A stretch of DNA of 64,000 nt, from positions 372,001-436,000 of the forward strand of contig NZ_WBIR01000001.1 in assembly GCF_009749395.1 (NCBI RefSeq). Reading direction: 5' to 3'. Positions 51,429 through 59,701 of the stretch are shown here, in pieces. The notes beneath the pieces were generated by a model, which was not told the DNA's origin, made no database searches, and saw only the letters and a program-made list of their open reading frames with translations. The position numbers and the translations under genes are program-made. Positions within the stretch are counted from its first letter, which is position 1. Each line of letters starts with the position of its first letter. This DNA comes from Agromyces salentinus (GTDB lineage Bacteria; Actinomycetota; Actinomycetes; Actinomycetales; Microbacteriaceae).

Positions 51429-51455
51429 GACCGGGCTCGCGGCCCATCTGTGACG
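51429..51455 (-). promoter_or_regulatory. ECF41-type promoter of the SDR pair
   Basis: On the minus strand CGTCACA (51455-51449), 16 bases, GGTC (51432-51429), then TGAG. The bases before GGTC are CCC, as in four other copies nearby. ECF41 factors are known to use TGTCACA-N16-CGTC-like promoters. Confidence 0.7.
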
Positions 51456-51471
51456 GGAGCTCGCAGAATCG

Positions 51472-51837
51472 TCAGTCGGCCTCGGGGCGGTGGCGATTCC
51501 AGCCGGCGAGCTTCGGCGGTGCGGTGCAGAGCCAGAGCCGCACGATCGCGGTCCTCCCGTCGACGCCGAGCACGGCGACCACCTGGCCGGTGCGTCGCCG
51601 GAACGTGAGGCCCGGCTGCCCGTTGACGTGCGCGGTGCGGAACGAGGCATCCGGATGCCGCCGCTGGAGTTCGTGGAATGCGCGGATGACGCGGGCGCGA
51701 CCGCGCAGCTCGCCGCCGGAGTCATCGCCGGAGTCGGCGACCAGGGACACGTCATGGTGCAGGACGCTCGCCAGGGCCAGCTCGTCGCCGTGGTGCAGTG
51801 CGGCGCGCAGGCGAGCGGGCAGGTCAGCCTGCGGCAC
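51472..51837 (-). CDS. SnoaL/NTF2-like protein overlapping the ECF41 gene
   Basis: 121 aa with an NTF2-like cone fold: RLRAALHHGDELALASVLHHD, a GRARVIRAFHELQRRHPDA segment and VVAVLGVDGRTAIVRLWLC. It resembles the C-terminal domain of ECF41 sigma factors. ATG 51837 overlaps the sigma stop at 51824 by 14 bases, so the two are co-transcribed and likely functionally linked. It could bind the same ligand or modulate the sigma factor; this is inference. Confidence 0.75.
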   Translation of the reverse strand: MPQADLPARLRAALHHGDELALASVLHHDVSLVADSGDDSGGELRGRARVIRAFHELQRRHPDASFRTAHVNGQPGLTFRRRTGQVVAVLGVDGRTAIVRLWLCTAPPKLAGWNRHRPEAD

Positions 51838-52705
51838 GGAGGCCCACCGCGCCGAGCTTGTGGGGGTTCATCATCCACAGCACCTGCTCGATGCCGACGT
51901 CGCCGGCGACCACCGTCAGGACCGCGAACGTGGTGCCGTCCTTCGACAGCAGCACCGATGCCTGGCCGTTGGTGTCCGATTCGGTGACGTCGACACCCTC
52001 CCAGAAGTGCGACCGGAACGCACGGATGAACTTGGCGACCCGCTCGCGACCGAAGACCGGGAACTTCGAGGCCCGCACGACGCCACCGCCGTCGGAGTAC
52101 GAGACGACATCCTCGGAGAGCAGGTGCTCCAGCTCGTCGAGGTCGCCGGTCTTGGCCGCGGCGAGGAACGCGGTGAGCAGGCGTCGCTGCTCCGCCAACG
52201 GCACCTCGCGCCGGCGCCCGTCCACGAGGTGCTTGCGCGCTCGAGAGACGAGTTGCCGAGCGGCGGCCTCGGAGACCTGCACGATCTCGCAGATCTGCTC
52301 GTAGGGGTAGGCGAAGGCCTCCCGCAGCACGTAGGCGGCCCGTTCGGTCGGCGTGAGGCGTTCGAGCATCACGAGAACGGCGAAGCCGAGGGCCTCCGCC
52401 CGCTCGGCGCCGAGCGTCGGGTCATCGCTCGTGTCCACCGGTTCGGGCAGCCACGGACCGATGTACGTCTCGCGCTTGGCGCGCGCCGACTGGAGCGCGT
52501 TGATCGCGAGCCTGGTCGTCGCCGTCGCGAGGAACGCGGGCGGGTCCTGCACCACCGTGCGATCGGTGCCCTGCCAGCGCACCCACGCGTCCTGGACGAT
52601 GTCCTCGGCCTCGCTCGCGCTGCCCAGCATGCGATACGCGATGCCGAAGAGCCTCCCGCGCACGGCTTGGAAGGCGGCGAGGGCGTCGTCGAGGTTCGCG
52701 TCCAT
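51824..52705 (-). CDS. ECF41-family RNA polymerase sigma factor (SigJ type)
   Basis: 293-aa extracytoplasmic-function sigma factor. Sigma2 is at about residues 10-75 (LFGIAYRMLGSASEAEDIVQ, DAWVRW), followed by the ECF41 hallmark WLPEP in the linker, sigma4 at about 110-165 (LTPTERAAYVLREAFAYPYE, VSEAAARQLVSRARKHL) and a C-terminal SnoaL-like domain carrying the ECF41 DGGG motif (SYSDGGGVVRASKF). In ECF41 proteins that domain regulates activity in place of an anti-sigma factor. ATG 52705. Its own promoter has the same sequence as five others nearby, so it should be autoregulated. Confidence 0.93.
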   Translation of the reverse strand: MDANLDDALAAFQAVRGRLFGIAYRMLGSASEAEDIVQDAWVRWQGTDRTVVQDPPAFLATATTRLAINALQSARAKRETYIGPWLPEPVDTSDDPTLGAERAEALGFAVLVMLERLTPTERAAYVLREAFAYPYEQICEIVQVSEAAARQLVSRARKHLVDGRRREVPLAEQRRLLTAFLAAAKTGDLDELEHLLSEDVVSYSDGGGVVRASKFPVFGRERVAKFIRAFRSHFWEGVDVTESDTNGQASVLLSKDGTTFAVLTVVAGDVGIEQVLWMMNPHKLGAVGLRAAG

Positions 52706-52756
52706 GTTCTGATCCTGCCCGTCGGTCGAGAAGCGCTGGCTGTCCTTGTCAACTCT

Positions 52757-52783
52757 GACCGGACCGGGCGCCGGGTTGTGACG
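52757..52783 (-). promoter_or_regulatory. ECF41-type promoter of the sigma factor gene
   Basis: Minus strand CGTCACA (52783-52777), 16 bases, GGTC (52760-52757), then AGAGTTG. It predicts autoregulation, with a leader of about 45 bases. Confidence 0.7.
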
Positions 52784-52888
52784 ACATCCGGACATTCCGT
52801 CGAGATTCCCGGGACGACCGGCCCGGCGCCGACGGGTGCGCGAGGCCCGGCCGTCGGTCCCGCGCACCCGGCCCCTGCCCGCGGCGGT

Positions 52889-53626
52889 CTAGGCGGCGGC
52901 TCGATCCTCGGTCACGCCGCGGATGGCGTCGAGGATGGTGGCGGCGACCGCTTCGGGCTGCGAGACGCTGATCGCGTGCGAGGCCCCGGCGATCTCGGTC
53001 GACCCGCGGGAGCCGGCGCGTTCGGCACCGGCACGGTGCACCGCAGCGGGGATGTTGCGGTCCTCGCTGCCGAATACGTGCCAGGACGGGCGGTCCTTCC
53101 ACCCCGGCGTCGGCGCCTGCACGGCGTCCTTCAGGGCGGACTCGGTCACGGGGCGCTGGGTCGCGCCCATCAGGCCGGCGACCTGCACGGGCACGTCGGC
53201 CGCGAACTGGTCGCGGAACAGCGGGCGGCGGATGACGAGCTCCACGCCTCCGGTCGAGATGGGGTGCGCATCGAGCGCGTCGCCGAGCGTCGACCCCGGC
53301 TCGCTCGCGGAGAGGGAGAACGCGCTGTCGCCCGGCTCGGGCACGAAACCGGCCGCGTACACCAGGCCGACGACCTGGTCGTTGCCGGCGGATGCCTCGC
53401 TGATGACGAGGCCGCCGTACGAGTGGCCGACGAGCACGACGGGCCCGTCGACAGAGGCGATCACGTCGCGAACGCACGCGGAGTCTCCGGCGAGGCCGCG
53501 GAGCGGGTTCGCGACCGCCACGGAGGTGATGCCCTCGGCGTAGAGCGCCGCGATGACGCCGTTCCAGCTCGCGGACTCGGCGAATGCGCCGTGCACGAGC
53601 ACGACGGTCGGCTTCTGATCTGACAT
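52889..53626 (-). CDS. alpha/beta hydrolase (EstA/AB-hydrolase type)
   Basis: 245-aa hydrolase: VVLVHGAFAESASWNGVI (oxyanion HG), nucleophile Ser in VLVGHSYGGLVISEA, a TQRPVTESAL segment, Asp in VFGSEDRNIPAAVH and catalytic His in GASHAISVSQ. It is typical of the pyrethroid/salicylate-esterase-like group, often annotated as an esterase of unknown substrate. ATG 53626. It follows an ECF41-type promoter (53682-53708, minus strand). Confidence 0.88.
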   Translation of the reverse strand: MSDQKPTVVLVHGAFAESASWNGVIAALYAEGITSVAVANPLRGLAGDSACVRDVIASVDGPVVLVGHSYGGLVISEASAGNDQVVGLVYAAGFVPEPGDSAFSLSASEPGSTLGDALDAHPISTGGVELVIRRPLFRDQFAADVPVQVAGLMGATQRPVTESALKDAVQAPTPGWKDRPSWHVFGSEDRNIPAAVHRAGAERAGSRGSTEIAGASHAISVSQPEAVAATILDAIRGVTEDRAAA

Positions 53627-53681
53627 GACTGTTCCCCTTCTCGAGATCACCCCCACCCGGTGCGGACGCGATACCAACTCA

Positions 53682-53708
53682 GACCGGGGAACGCTGCTCG
53701 CTGTGACG
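53682..53708 (-). promoter_or_regulatory. ECF41-type promoter of the alpha/beta hydrolase gene
   Basis: Minus strand CGTCACA (53708-53702), 16 bases ending in CCCC, GGTC (53685-53682), then TGAGTTG. It is divergent from a second copy at 53742-53768. Confidence 0.7.
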
Positions 53709-53741
53709 GGCGCGGCGGCGCGGCATCCGTCGGCCTCATCC

Positions 53742-53768
53742 CGTCACAAGTCCGGGGGCTGCCCGGTC
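53742..53768 (+). promoter_or_regulatory. ECF41-type promoter facing the GNAT gene
   Basis: Plus strand CGTCACA (53742-53748), 16 bases, CCC-GGTC (53765-53768). The GNAT start is about 150 bases downstream, a longer leader than the others; the leader holds no convincing gene. Confidence 0.6.
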
Positions 53769-53922
53769 AACGCTCACGACAGGCTCGGCCGAGTCGTGAG
53801 AGAAGAGCGGGAACACCGGGTTTCAGGCGGCCTCTTCGGAAGGTTGCGCCAAGCAGAGCACGGCTGGTCCCACCCGCCGCCGAGATCCTGTCGCAGCCCG
53901 CGATCGAACCGAGGAGGACCTG

Positions 53923-54264
53923 ATGGATGAACGAGATGACATCGACCGGCCGTCGGCTGACGCCGAAGCCGAGATCGAGGTGCATCACCGTCCCGAGGAT
54001 CACGTCTACGCCGCGGTCATCGCGGGCAGACAGGTCGCGAGCTTCCGCTACGACGTGGTCGGAGGCCGGATCGTCGTGCTCACCACGACCGTCGTCCCCG
54101 AGTTCCGCGGGCGGGGCATCGCCCCCGACCTCATCGCCGATGCGCTCGACGACCTCCGTGGGCTCGGCCTGCCGATCACGGTACGGTGCCCCGTCGTGGC
54201 GGCGTTCATGGCCCAGAACCCGCAGTACGCGGATCTGATGACCATCGAGGGGGAGATCGCCTAG
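53923..54264 (+). CDS. GNAT family N-acetyltransferase (YjdJ-like)
   Basis: 113-aa single-domain acetyltransferase-like protein with VVPEFRGRGIAPDLIADAL as the acetyl-CoA pyrophosphate loop and ITVRCPVVAAFMAQNPQYADL at the end. It belongs to the short GNAT group (PF14542) whose substrates are unknown. ATG 53923 follows AGGAGGACCTG. The stop lies inside a strong hairpin. Confidence 0.85.
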   Translation: MDERDDIDRPSADAEAEIEVHHRPEDHVYAAVIAGRQVASFRYDVVGGRIVVLTTTVVPEFRGRGIAPDLIADALDDLRGLGLPITVRCPVVAAFMAQNPQYADLMTIEGEIA

Positions 54265-54282
54265 GTGATCTCCCCCTCGATG
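54243..54282. terminator. 16-bp perfect-stem terminator
   Basis: Positions 54243-54258 pair exactly with 54267-54282 (core GGGGGAGATC/GATCTCCCCC) around an 8-base loop. It covers the GNAT stop codon and faces the convergent MFS gene. Confidence 0.8.
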
Positions 54283-54307
54283 GCGGCGGCTCAACGCCCT
54301 CACCGGC

Positions 54308-55756
54308 TCAGCGCCCGGGCCCCTGGGCGAGCTGGTGCGGAACCGCCCGGTCGGCGACGGCGGACCTCGAGCCGGGCTCGAACCCGGTGCGGCGCTTCGC
54401 GTCCCGGATGCCGACCGCGGAGACGACTCCGCCGATGATCATGGCCACGGCCGACGACGCGACGAGTCGGTGGAAGCTGTCGAGGTCGATCGTCGCGGAT
54501 CCGCCGAGGGTCGCGGCGAGCGCGACGGCGATGAGGCCGGCGATTCGAGAGACGGCGTTGTTGGTCGCCGAGGCGATGCCCGAGTGCGTCGAGTCGACCG
54601 CACCGAGAATGGTCGCGGTCAGCGGCGCCACCGTGACGGCCATGCCGAGCCCGAAGACGAGCACGGCCGGAAGCACCTGCGTCAGGTAGGAGGCGTCGTC
54701 GGTGATGGCGAGCATCAGGGCGAACCCGCCGCCCGCGATGACCGGGCCCGCGCCCATGAGCAGGCGGGCCCCGACGCGCCCGCTCAGCCGCCCGACGTAC
54801 GCGGACAGGCCGATCAGCACGAGGCTCGAGGGGATCATCGCGAGGCCGGCCATCGTCGCCGAGTAGCCGGCGCTCTGCTGGAGGAAGACCGCCAGCGCGA
54901 AGGTGCCCAGCGAGAGTCCCCCGTAGACGAAGAAGGTCGCGACGTTCCCGACGGTGAAGTTCCGGGCGCGGAAGATCCCCATCGGCAGCATCGGCTGCGC
55001 GGTCCGCAGCTCCCACAGGACGAACCCGACGAAGCTCGCGACCCCGACGAGGAGCGCGGCGATGATGATCGGCGAGTCCCATCCGAACCTCGCGTGCTCG
55101 ATGAGCACGAAGACGGGGAGCCCGAGCCCGGCGACGCCGAGCAGGGCTCCGACGACGTCCACTCGGGCGCCGGGCGATCGCGGCGGATCCTCCGCGAGCC
55201 GATGCGCGAGTGCCACGGCGAGCGCGATCGGCAGCACGTTGACGCCGAAGACCCATCGCCAGGACAGCGAGTCGACGAGCACCCCGCCGAGCGCGGGTCC
55301 GGCGATGGTGGCGATGCTCGTGAACGCCGTCCAGTTTCCGATCGCGCGACCCTGCCGGTCCGCCGGGAAGGCATCGAGGATGAGGGCGAGCGAACTCGGC
55401 ACCAGGAGGGCGCCGAAGACGCCCTTCAGGCCCCGCACGAGGATGAGCGTCTCGACGGTCGGAGCGATCGCGCAGGCCACGGAGGTGAGGCCGAAGCCGA
55501 TGAGTCCGGTCATGAGCACGCGCTTGCGGCCGAACACGTCGGAGAGCGACCCGGCGAGCAGGATGAAGGCGCCGAGGCTCAGGAGGTACGCGTCCACGAC
55601 CCACTGCTGGGACGAGAGCCCGCCACCGAGGTCGGCGCTGATCGCCGGCAATGCGACGTTCACCGCGCTCCCGTCCAGGAACGCGGCGAACGACGCGAGG
55701 ATGGCAACCACCAGCACCGCGCGCTGCGGCGCGGTCGTCCATCTGGCCATCATCAT
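54308..55756 (-). CDS. MFS transporter, DHA2 (EmrB/QacA) family
   Basis: 482-aa, about 14 TM helices, drug:H+ antiporter-2 type. Seen: an N-terminal FAAFLDGSAVNVALPAISAD (motif D1), LAGSLSDVFGRKRVLMTG (motif A) and a later AGPALGGVLVDSLSWRWVF (motif C-like). It should export a hydrophobic or cationic compound. It begins three bases after the stop of the hydrolase gene, so the two are probably one operon from the ECF41-type promoter at 56773. Confidence 0.9.
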   Translation of the reverse strand: MMMARWTTAPQRAVLVVAILASFAAFLDGSAVNVALPAISADLGGGLSSQQWVVDAYLLSLGAFILLAGSLSDVFGRKRVLMTGLIGFGLTSVACAIAPTVETLILVRGLKGVFGALLVPSSLALILDAFPADRQGRAIGNWTAFTSIATIAGPALGGVLVDSLSWRWVFGVNVLPIALAVALAHRLAEDPPRSPGARVDVVGALLGVAGLGLPVFVLIEHARFGWDSPIIIAALLVGVASFVGFVLWELRTAQPMLPMGIFRARNFTVGNVATFFVYGGLSLGTFALAVFLQQSAGYSATMAGLAMIPSSLVLIGLSAYVGRLSGRVGARLLMGAGPVIAGGGFALMLAITDDASYLTQVLPAVLVFGLGMAVTVAPLTATILGAVDSTHSGIASATNNAVSRIAGLIAVALAATLGGSATIDLDSFHRLVASSAVAMIIGGVVSAVGIRDAKRRTGFEPGSRSAVADRAVPHQLAQGPGR

Positions 55757-55759
55757 CGC

Positions 55760-56710
55760 TCAGGCGCGGCCGAGGGCCTTGCGGAGCACGTGCACCGCCT
55801 GCTCGACCGCCGCGGTCACGGCTGCCGAGGGCCGCAGCGGGTTCAGCATCATGAAGTCGTGCAGGGTGTCGTTGTAGCGCACGCTCGTGGTGCGCACGCC
55901 CGCCTCGACGAGTCGCCTGGCGTAGGCCTCCCCCTCGTCGCGGAGCACGTCGTTCTCGTCGGTGATCAGGAACGCCTCGGGGAGCCCCGTGAGCTGCTCG
56001 GTCGTCGCCCGAAGCGGTGAGGCCGTGATGTCGCTCCGCTTCGCGACATCCGGCTGGTAGCAGTCCCAGAACCACGCCATGGCGGCCGCGGTCAGGTACG
56101 GGCCGTCGGCGAACTCCCGGTAGCTGGCGGTGTCCTGGGCGGCATCCGTCACCGGGTAGTACATCGACTGGTGCACGAACGAGACGTCGCCGCGCTGCTT
56201 GGCGAGGATCGCGACGGCCGCCGTCATGTTGCCGCCGACCGAGTCGCCGGCCACCGCGAGTCGTGCCGCGTCCAAGCCCTTCTCCACCCCGGCACGGGTG
56301 ATCCACTGCGCGGTCGCGTAGGCCTGCTCGATGGCGACCGGATGCTGCGCCTCCGGCGAGCGGTCGTACTCGACGAACACCACCGCCGCATCGACGCCGA
56401 CCGCGAGCTCGCGCACGAGCCGGTCGTGGGTCGCGGCATTGCCGATGACCCAGCCGCCGCCGTGGATGTAGAGGATCGTCGGCAGCAGCCCCGTCGAGCC
56501 GACCGGCTTCACGATGCGCACCTGCACGTCGCCGACCTCCGCGGCAACGGTGATCCACTCCTCATCGACGTCGGGCTTGTCGATCGGGGCGGCCTGCAGG
56601 TCGTCGAGGACCTTCCGGGCGCCGTCGGCGCCGAGCTGGTAGAGGAACGGGGGCGTGAAGGTGGCGTCGGCGATGGCCTGGGCCTCGGGGTCGAGCGTGT
56701 GCGCGTGCAT
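55760..56710 (-). CDS. alpha/beta hydrolase fold-3 esterase (HSL family)
   Basis: 316-aa hormone-sensitive-lipase-family esterase: oxyanion motif HGGGWVIGN, nucleophile Ser in AGDSVGGNMTAAVA, Asp in ITDENDVLRDEGEAY and His in NDTLHDFMML. Cytoplasmic. ATG 56710. It is preceded by an ECF41-type promoter and followed directly by an MFS pump, which suggests breakdown or detoxification of an ester together with export. Confidence 0.9.
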   Translation of the reverse strand: MHAHTLDPEAQAIADATFTPPFLYQLGADGARKVLDDLQAAPIDKPDVDEEWITVAAEVGDVQVRIVKPVGSTGLLPTILYIHGGGWVIGNAATHDRLVRELAVGVDAAVVFVEYDRSPEAQHPVAIEQAYATAQWITRAGVEKGLDAARLAVAGDSVGGNMTAAVAILAKQRGDVSFVHQSMYYPVTDAAQDTASYREFADGPYLTAAAMAWFWDCYQPDVAKRSDITASPLRATTEQLTGLPEAFLITDENDVLRDEGEAYARRLVEAGVRTTSVRYNDTLHDFMMLNPLRPSAAVTAAVEQAVHVLRKALGRA

Positions 56711-56772
56711 GATCGTGCCTTTCGTGTCGGCGGTGAGGAGCGGGCATCCCGCGGATGCTCCGTGCCATCTAC

Positions 56773-56799
56773 GACCGGGCCGCTCGCTCCGCTGTGACA
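56773..56799 (-). promoter_or_regulatory. ECF41-type promoter of the hydrolase-MFS operon
   Basis: Minus strand TGTCACA (56799-56793), 16 bases ending in CCC, GGTC (56776-56773). This copy has the exact ECF41 -35 TGTCACA. It is divergent from the copy at 56833-56859. Confidence 0.7.
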
Positions 56800-56832
56800 G
56801 GCGCATTCGAGCGGATGCCGTGTCTTCGGCGC

Positions 56833-56859
56833 CGTCACACGGACACGCCCTGCCCGGTC
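56833..56859 (+). promoter_or_regulatory. ECF41-type promoter of the epoxide-hydrolase-like gene
   Basis: Plus strand CGTCACA (56833-56839), 16 bases ending in CCC, GGTC (56856-56859), then GAAG. Leader of about 60 bases to ATG 56924. Confidence 0.7.
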
Positions 56860-56923
56860 GAAGCTCATGACCGGTCCATCCGGAACGGGCCTGACCGCCT
56901 CCCGTTGCACGAAGGAGCACACC

Positions 56924-57880
56924 ATGAGCGCACTTTCTCAGCTGACGCCACTGCGACACGTCCGAACGGCACACCTCGACGTCGCGTACGTCGAGGCGGG
57001 CCCGGCGGACGGCTCGCCCGTGCTCCTGCTGCACGGGTTCCCGTACGACATCCACAGCTACGTCGACGTCGCGCCGATGCTGGCCGATGCGGGGTTCCGC
57101 GTCATCGTGCCCTACCTGCGTGGACACGGCGACACGCGATTCCTGGATGCTGCCGTCCCCCGCACCGGGCAGCAGGCCGCGCTCGGGCAGGACCTCATCG
57201 AGCTCATGGACGCCCTCCGTCTTCCGCGCGCCATCCTCGCGGGGTACGACTGGGGCGGGCGCGCCGCCTGCGTCGTCGCCGCGCTCCGGCCCGAACGTGT
57301 CAGCGCCCTGGTGTCCGTCAACGGCTACCTCATCCAGGACATCAGCACGTCGATGCAGCCGATCCGGCCGGAGCTCGAAGCCGGCTTCTGGTACTTCTTC
57401 TACTTCCTCACCGAGCGCGGCCGAGCGGGCCTCGCCGCCGACCGGCGGGGCATCGCCGAGGTGATCTGGCGCCGCAACTCACCCGACTGGCGATTCAACG
57501 ACGCCGAACTCGACCGCGCCGCAGCCGCGTTCGAGAACCCCGACTACGTCGACGTCGTGATCCACTCGTACCGGCACCGGCTCTTCCACGTGCCAGGGGC
57601 GCCCGAGTACTCCCGTCTCGAGGCCCAGCTGGCGCAACTCCCCTCGATCAGCGTGCCGGCCGTCACGCTCGACGGACTCGCCGACGGCAACTTCCCGGCG
57701 CGCGACGCCGCGACCGCCGGGGTGCGCTTCACCGGCCCCTACGAGCACCGACAGGTACCGCACGCCGGCCATAACCTCCCGCAGGAGGCGCCGCTCGCCT
57801 TCGCCGACGCGATCCGCAGCGCGGCGGCACTCGCCGGCCTGCCTTCGCCCGCGGCGTCCCTGTTCTCCTCACAACCGTGA
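56924..57880 (+). CDS. alpha/beta hydrolase (epoxide-hydrolase/haloalkane-like)
   Basis: 318-aa hydrolase: LLLHGFPYDIHSYVDVAPML (HGxP), VIVPYLRGHGDTR, nucleophile Asp in AGYDWGGRAACVVAAL (Asp rather than Ser, as in epoxide hydrolases) and a catalytic His in VPHAGHNLPQEAP. So it is likely to open an epoxide or act on a related ring. ATG 56924 follows GAAGGAG and an ECF41-type promoter. Confidence 0.88.
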   Translation: MSALSQLTPLRHVRTAHLDVAYVEAGPADGSPVLLLHGFPYDIHSYVDVAPMLADAGFRVIVPYLRGHGDTRFLDAAVPRTGQQAALGQDLIELMDALRLPRAILAGYDWGGRAACVVAALRPERVSALVSVNGYLIQDISTSMQPIRPELEAGFWYFFYFLTERGRAGLAADRRGIAEVIWRRNSPDWRFNDAELDRAAAAFENPDYVDVVIHSYRHRLFHVPGAPEYSRLEAQLAQLPSISVPAVTLDGLADGNFPARDAATAGVRFTGPYEHRQVPHAGHNLPQEAPLAFADAIRSAAALAGLPSPAASLFSSQP

Positions 57881-58039
57881 GCGCGACGGCGCCTACTCCT
57901 GAGGGGGCGCGCACTGTACTCCCGTCGACGGCACCTGTGAAGTCCCTCGGCCGCCCGGTCTCCGCGTGCCTATCGTGGGCGGCATTCGGAGCCGAGGGTG
58001 CCGCTCGGGAGCGCGGCCCGCTCATCCAGAGGAGGAGTC

Positions 58040-58507
58040 ATGGGAGTGAAGACAGTGGTCGCCGTCGGCGCCGTCGGCGTGGCCGCGGGCCTGGTGGCGA
58101 GGACGCTGGTCCGGGAGAAGCGGGACACCGACGGTGACGGTCGGCATCCCGACGGCTGGAAGGCGGTCACGATCTTCGGCGATTCCGCGGCCTTCACCGA
58201 GAACGGTTATCCGGCGCCGTTGCAGCGGCTCGCGGAGATGCTGGAGATCCGTATCGACCGGGCACCCGGCGACAGGGGATTCGAGGTGCACGCCCGCCGA
58301 CGTGACGGCGCCGACCTCTCGGCCGTGATCGGCGACGAGAATCCCCGTCAGGCGCTGCGGGTCGCGCTGCGCGACGCGAAGCAGGTGTTCGAGACCGGCG
58401 AGATCCTGCGTGCCACTCCGCGCCCGCACGGGAAGCGGCCGAGCACCCCCTTCGGGGCCGCCGTCGACATGGCAGAGGACGAGGCGAAAGGCGAGGGTGT
58501 GCTGTGA
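58040..58507 (+). CDS. hypothetical protein with N-terminal hydrophobic segment
   Basis: 155 aa, not recognised. A hydrophobic stretch at residues 5-21 (VVAVGAVGVAAGLVAR) may anchor it, followed by a soluble domain: GWKAVTIFGDSAAFTENGYP and PLQRLAEMLEIRIDRAPGDRG. Its GTGA overlap with the ADH gene (58504-58507) implies co-translation. ATG 58040 has GGAGGAG upstream. Confidence 0.72.
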   Translation: MGVKTVVAVGAVGVAAGLVARTLVREKRDTDGDGRHPDGWKAVTIFGDSAAFTENGYPAPLQRLAEMLEIRIDRAPGDRGFEVHARRRDGADLSAVIGDENPRQALRVALRDAKQVFETGEILRATPRPHGKRPSTPFGAAVDMAEDEAKGEGVL

Positions 58508-59673
58508 AGGCGCTGTGCTGGACCGGGGTCAACAAGCTCGCGGTCGAGAAGGTGGACGACCCGAAGATCCTCAACGCCCACGACATCATCGTGCGCGTGA
58601 CGCTGACCACCTCGTGCGGGTCCGACCTGCACCTGCTCGGCGGCTACGTTCCGACGATGCGAGGCGGGGACGTGCTGGGTCACGAGTTCATGGGCGAGGT
58701 CGTCGAGACCGGCTCCGCCGTGACGAGGCATCGGGTCGGCGACCGCGTCGTGGTGTGCTCGTTCATCAGTTGCGGGAAGTGCTGGTACTGCCGGAACGAG
58801 CTGTACTCGCTCTGCGACAACGGCAACCCCAACGCCGGCATCCCGGAGATGCTGTGGGGGCAGGCGCCGGGCGGGTGCTACGGCTACTCCCACGCGCTGG
58901 GCGGGTGGGCCGGCAGCCATGCCGAGTACATCCGGGTCCCGTACGCCGACCAGGGCGCCTTCGCGATTCCTGACGGCGTGAGCGACGAGCGGGCGTTGTT
59001 CGCCTCCGATGCCGCTCCCACCGGCTGGATGGGTGCAGACCTGGGCGGGGTCAAGGCCGGCGACACCGTGGCGGTCTGGGGCGCGGGCGGCGTCGGGCAG
59101 ATGGCGGCGCGAGCCTCGCTGCTCCTCGGCGCGGAACGCGTCATCGTGATCGACCGCTACCAGGAGCGCCTGGCCCAGGTCGAGCAGGTGATCGGCGCCG
59201 AGACGATGAACTACGAGACGAGCGAGGTCCTCGCCGAGCTCCGGGAGATCACCGGAGGGCGCGGGCCCGACGTGTGCATCGAAGCCGTGGGCATGGAGGC
59301 GCACAGCAATCGGCTCGATTTCGCCTACGACCAGATCAAGCAGCAATTGCGGCTCCAGACCGACCGCCCCACCGCCGTGCGGGAGGCGATCTTCGCCGCG
59401 CGCAAGGGCGGGAGCGTCTTCGTGCTCGGGGTCTTCGGCGGCTTCGTGGACAAGTTCCCGCTGGGGCCCATCATGAACAAGGGCCTCACCCTCCGGTCCG
59501 CGCAGCAGCACGGGCATCGCTACATCCCCATGCTGCTCGAGCGGATGTCCCGGGACGAACTCAGGACCGAGCACCTGGCGACCCACATCATGCCGCTCGA
59601 GGACGGGCCGGAGGGTTACGCGATGTTCAAGGACAAGACCGACGGGTGCGTCCGAGCCGTGTTCCAGCCGTAG
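58504..59673 (+). CDS. zinc-dependent alcohol dehydrogenase (formaldehyde-dehydrogenase-like)
   Basis: 389-aa medium-chain dehydrogenase with both zincs: catalytic Cys in TTSCGSDLH and His in GHEFMGEVVETG, structural Cys in SCGKCWYCRNELYSLC. The cofactor motif is VWGAGGVGQMAARASLLLG. The insertions and the 389-aa length fit the glutathione-independent formaldehyde dehydrogenase/threonine-dehydrogenase-like group, probably NAD dependent. GTG 58504 overlaps the upstream stop. Confidence 0.88.
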   Translation: MKALCWTGVNKLAVEKVDDPKILNAHDIIVRVTLTTSCGSDLHLLGGYVPTMRGGDVLGHEFMGEVVETGSAVTRHRVGDRVVVCSFISCGKCWYCRNELYSLCDNGNPNAGIPEMLWGQAPGGCYGYSHALGGWAGSHAEYIRVPYADQGAFAIPDGVSDERALFASDAAPTGWMGADLGGVKAGDTVAVWGAGGVGQMAARASLLLGAERVIVIDRYQERLAQVEQVIGAETMNYETSEVLAELREITGGRGPDVCIEAVGMEAHSNRLDFAYDQIKQQLRLQTDRPTAVREAIFAARKGGSVFVLGVFGGFVDKFPLGPIMNKGLTLRSAQQHGHRYIPMLLERMSRDELRTEHLATHIMPLEDGPEGYAMFKDKTDGCVRAVFQP

Positions 59674-59701
59674 GCACCGGGGTCACGAACGACGCCCTCG
59701 G

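Noticed and set aside
48983..53623. A 1546-codon open frame on the plus strand antisense to the SDR and sigma genes
   Set aside because: Its product is Arg/Asp/Val-rich low-complexity sequence with no domain; it is the mirror of real minus-strand genes in very GC-rich DNA, where stop codons are rare.
53769..53922. Possible short gene in the 150-base leader of the GNAT gene (GTG at 53796)
   Set aside because: The product is Arg/Pro/Ser-rich without pattern, lacks a Shine-Dalgarno and overlaps the GNAT start in another frame.
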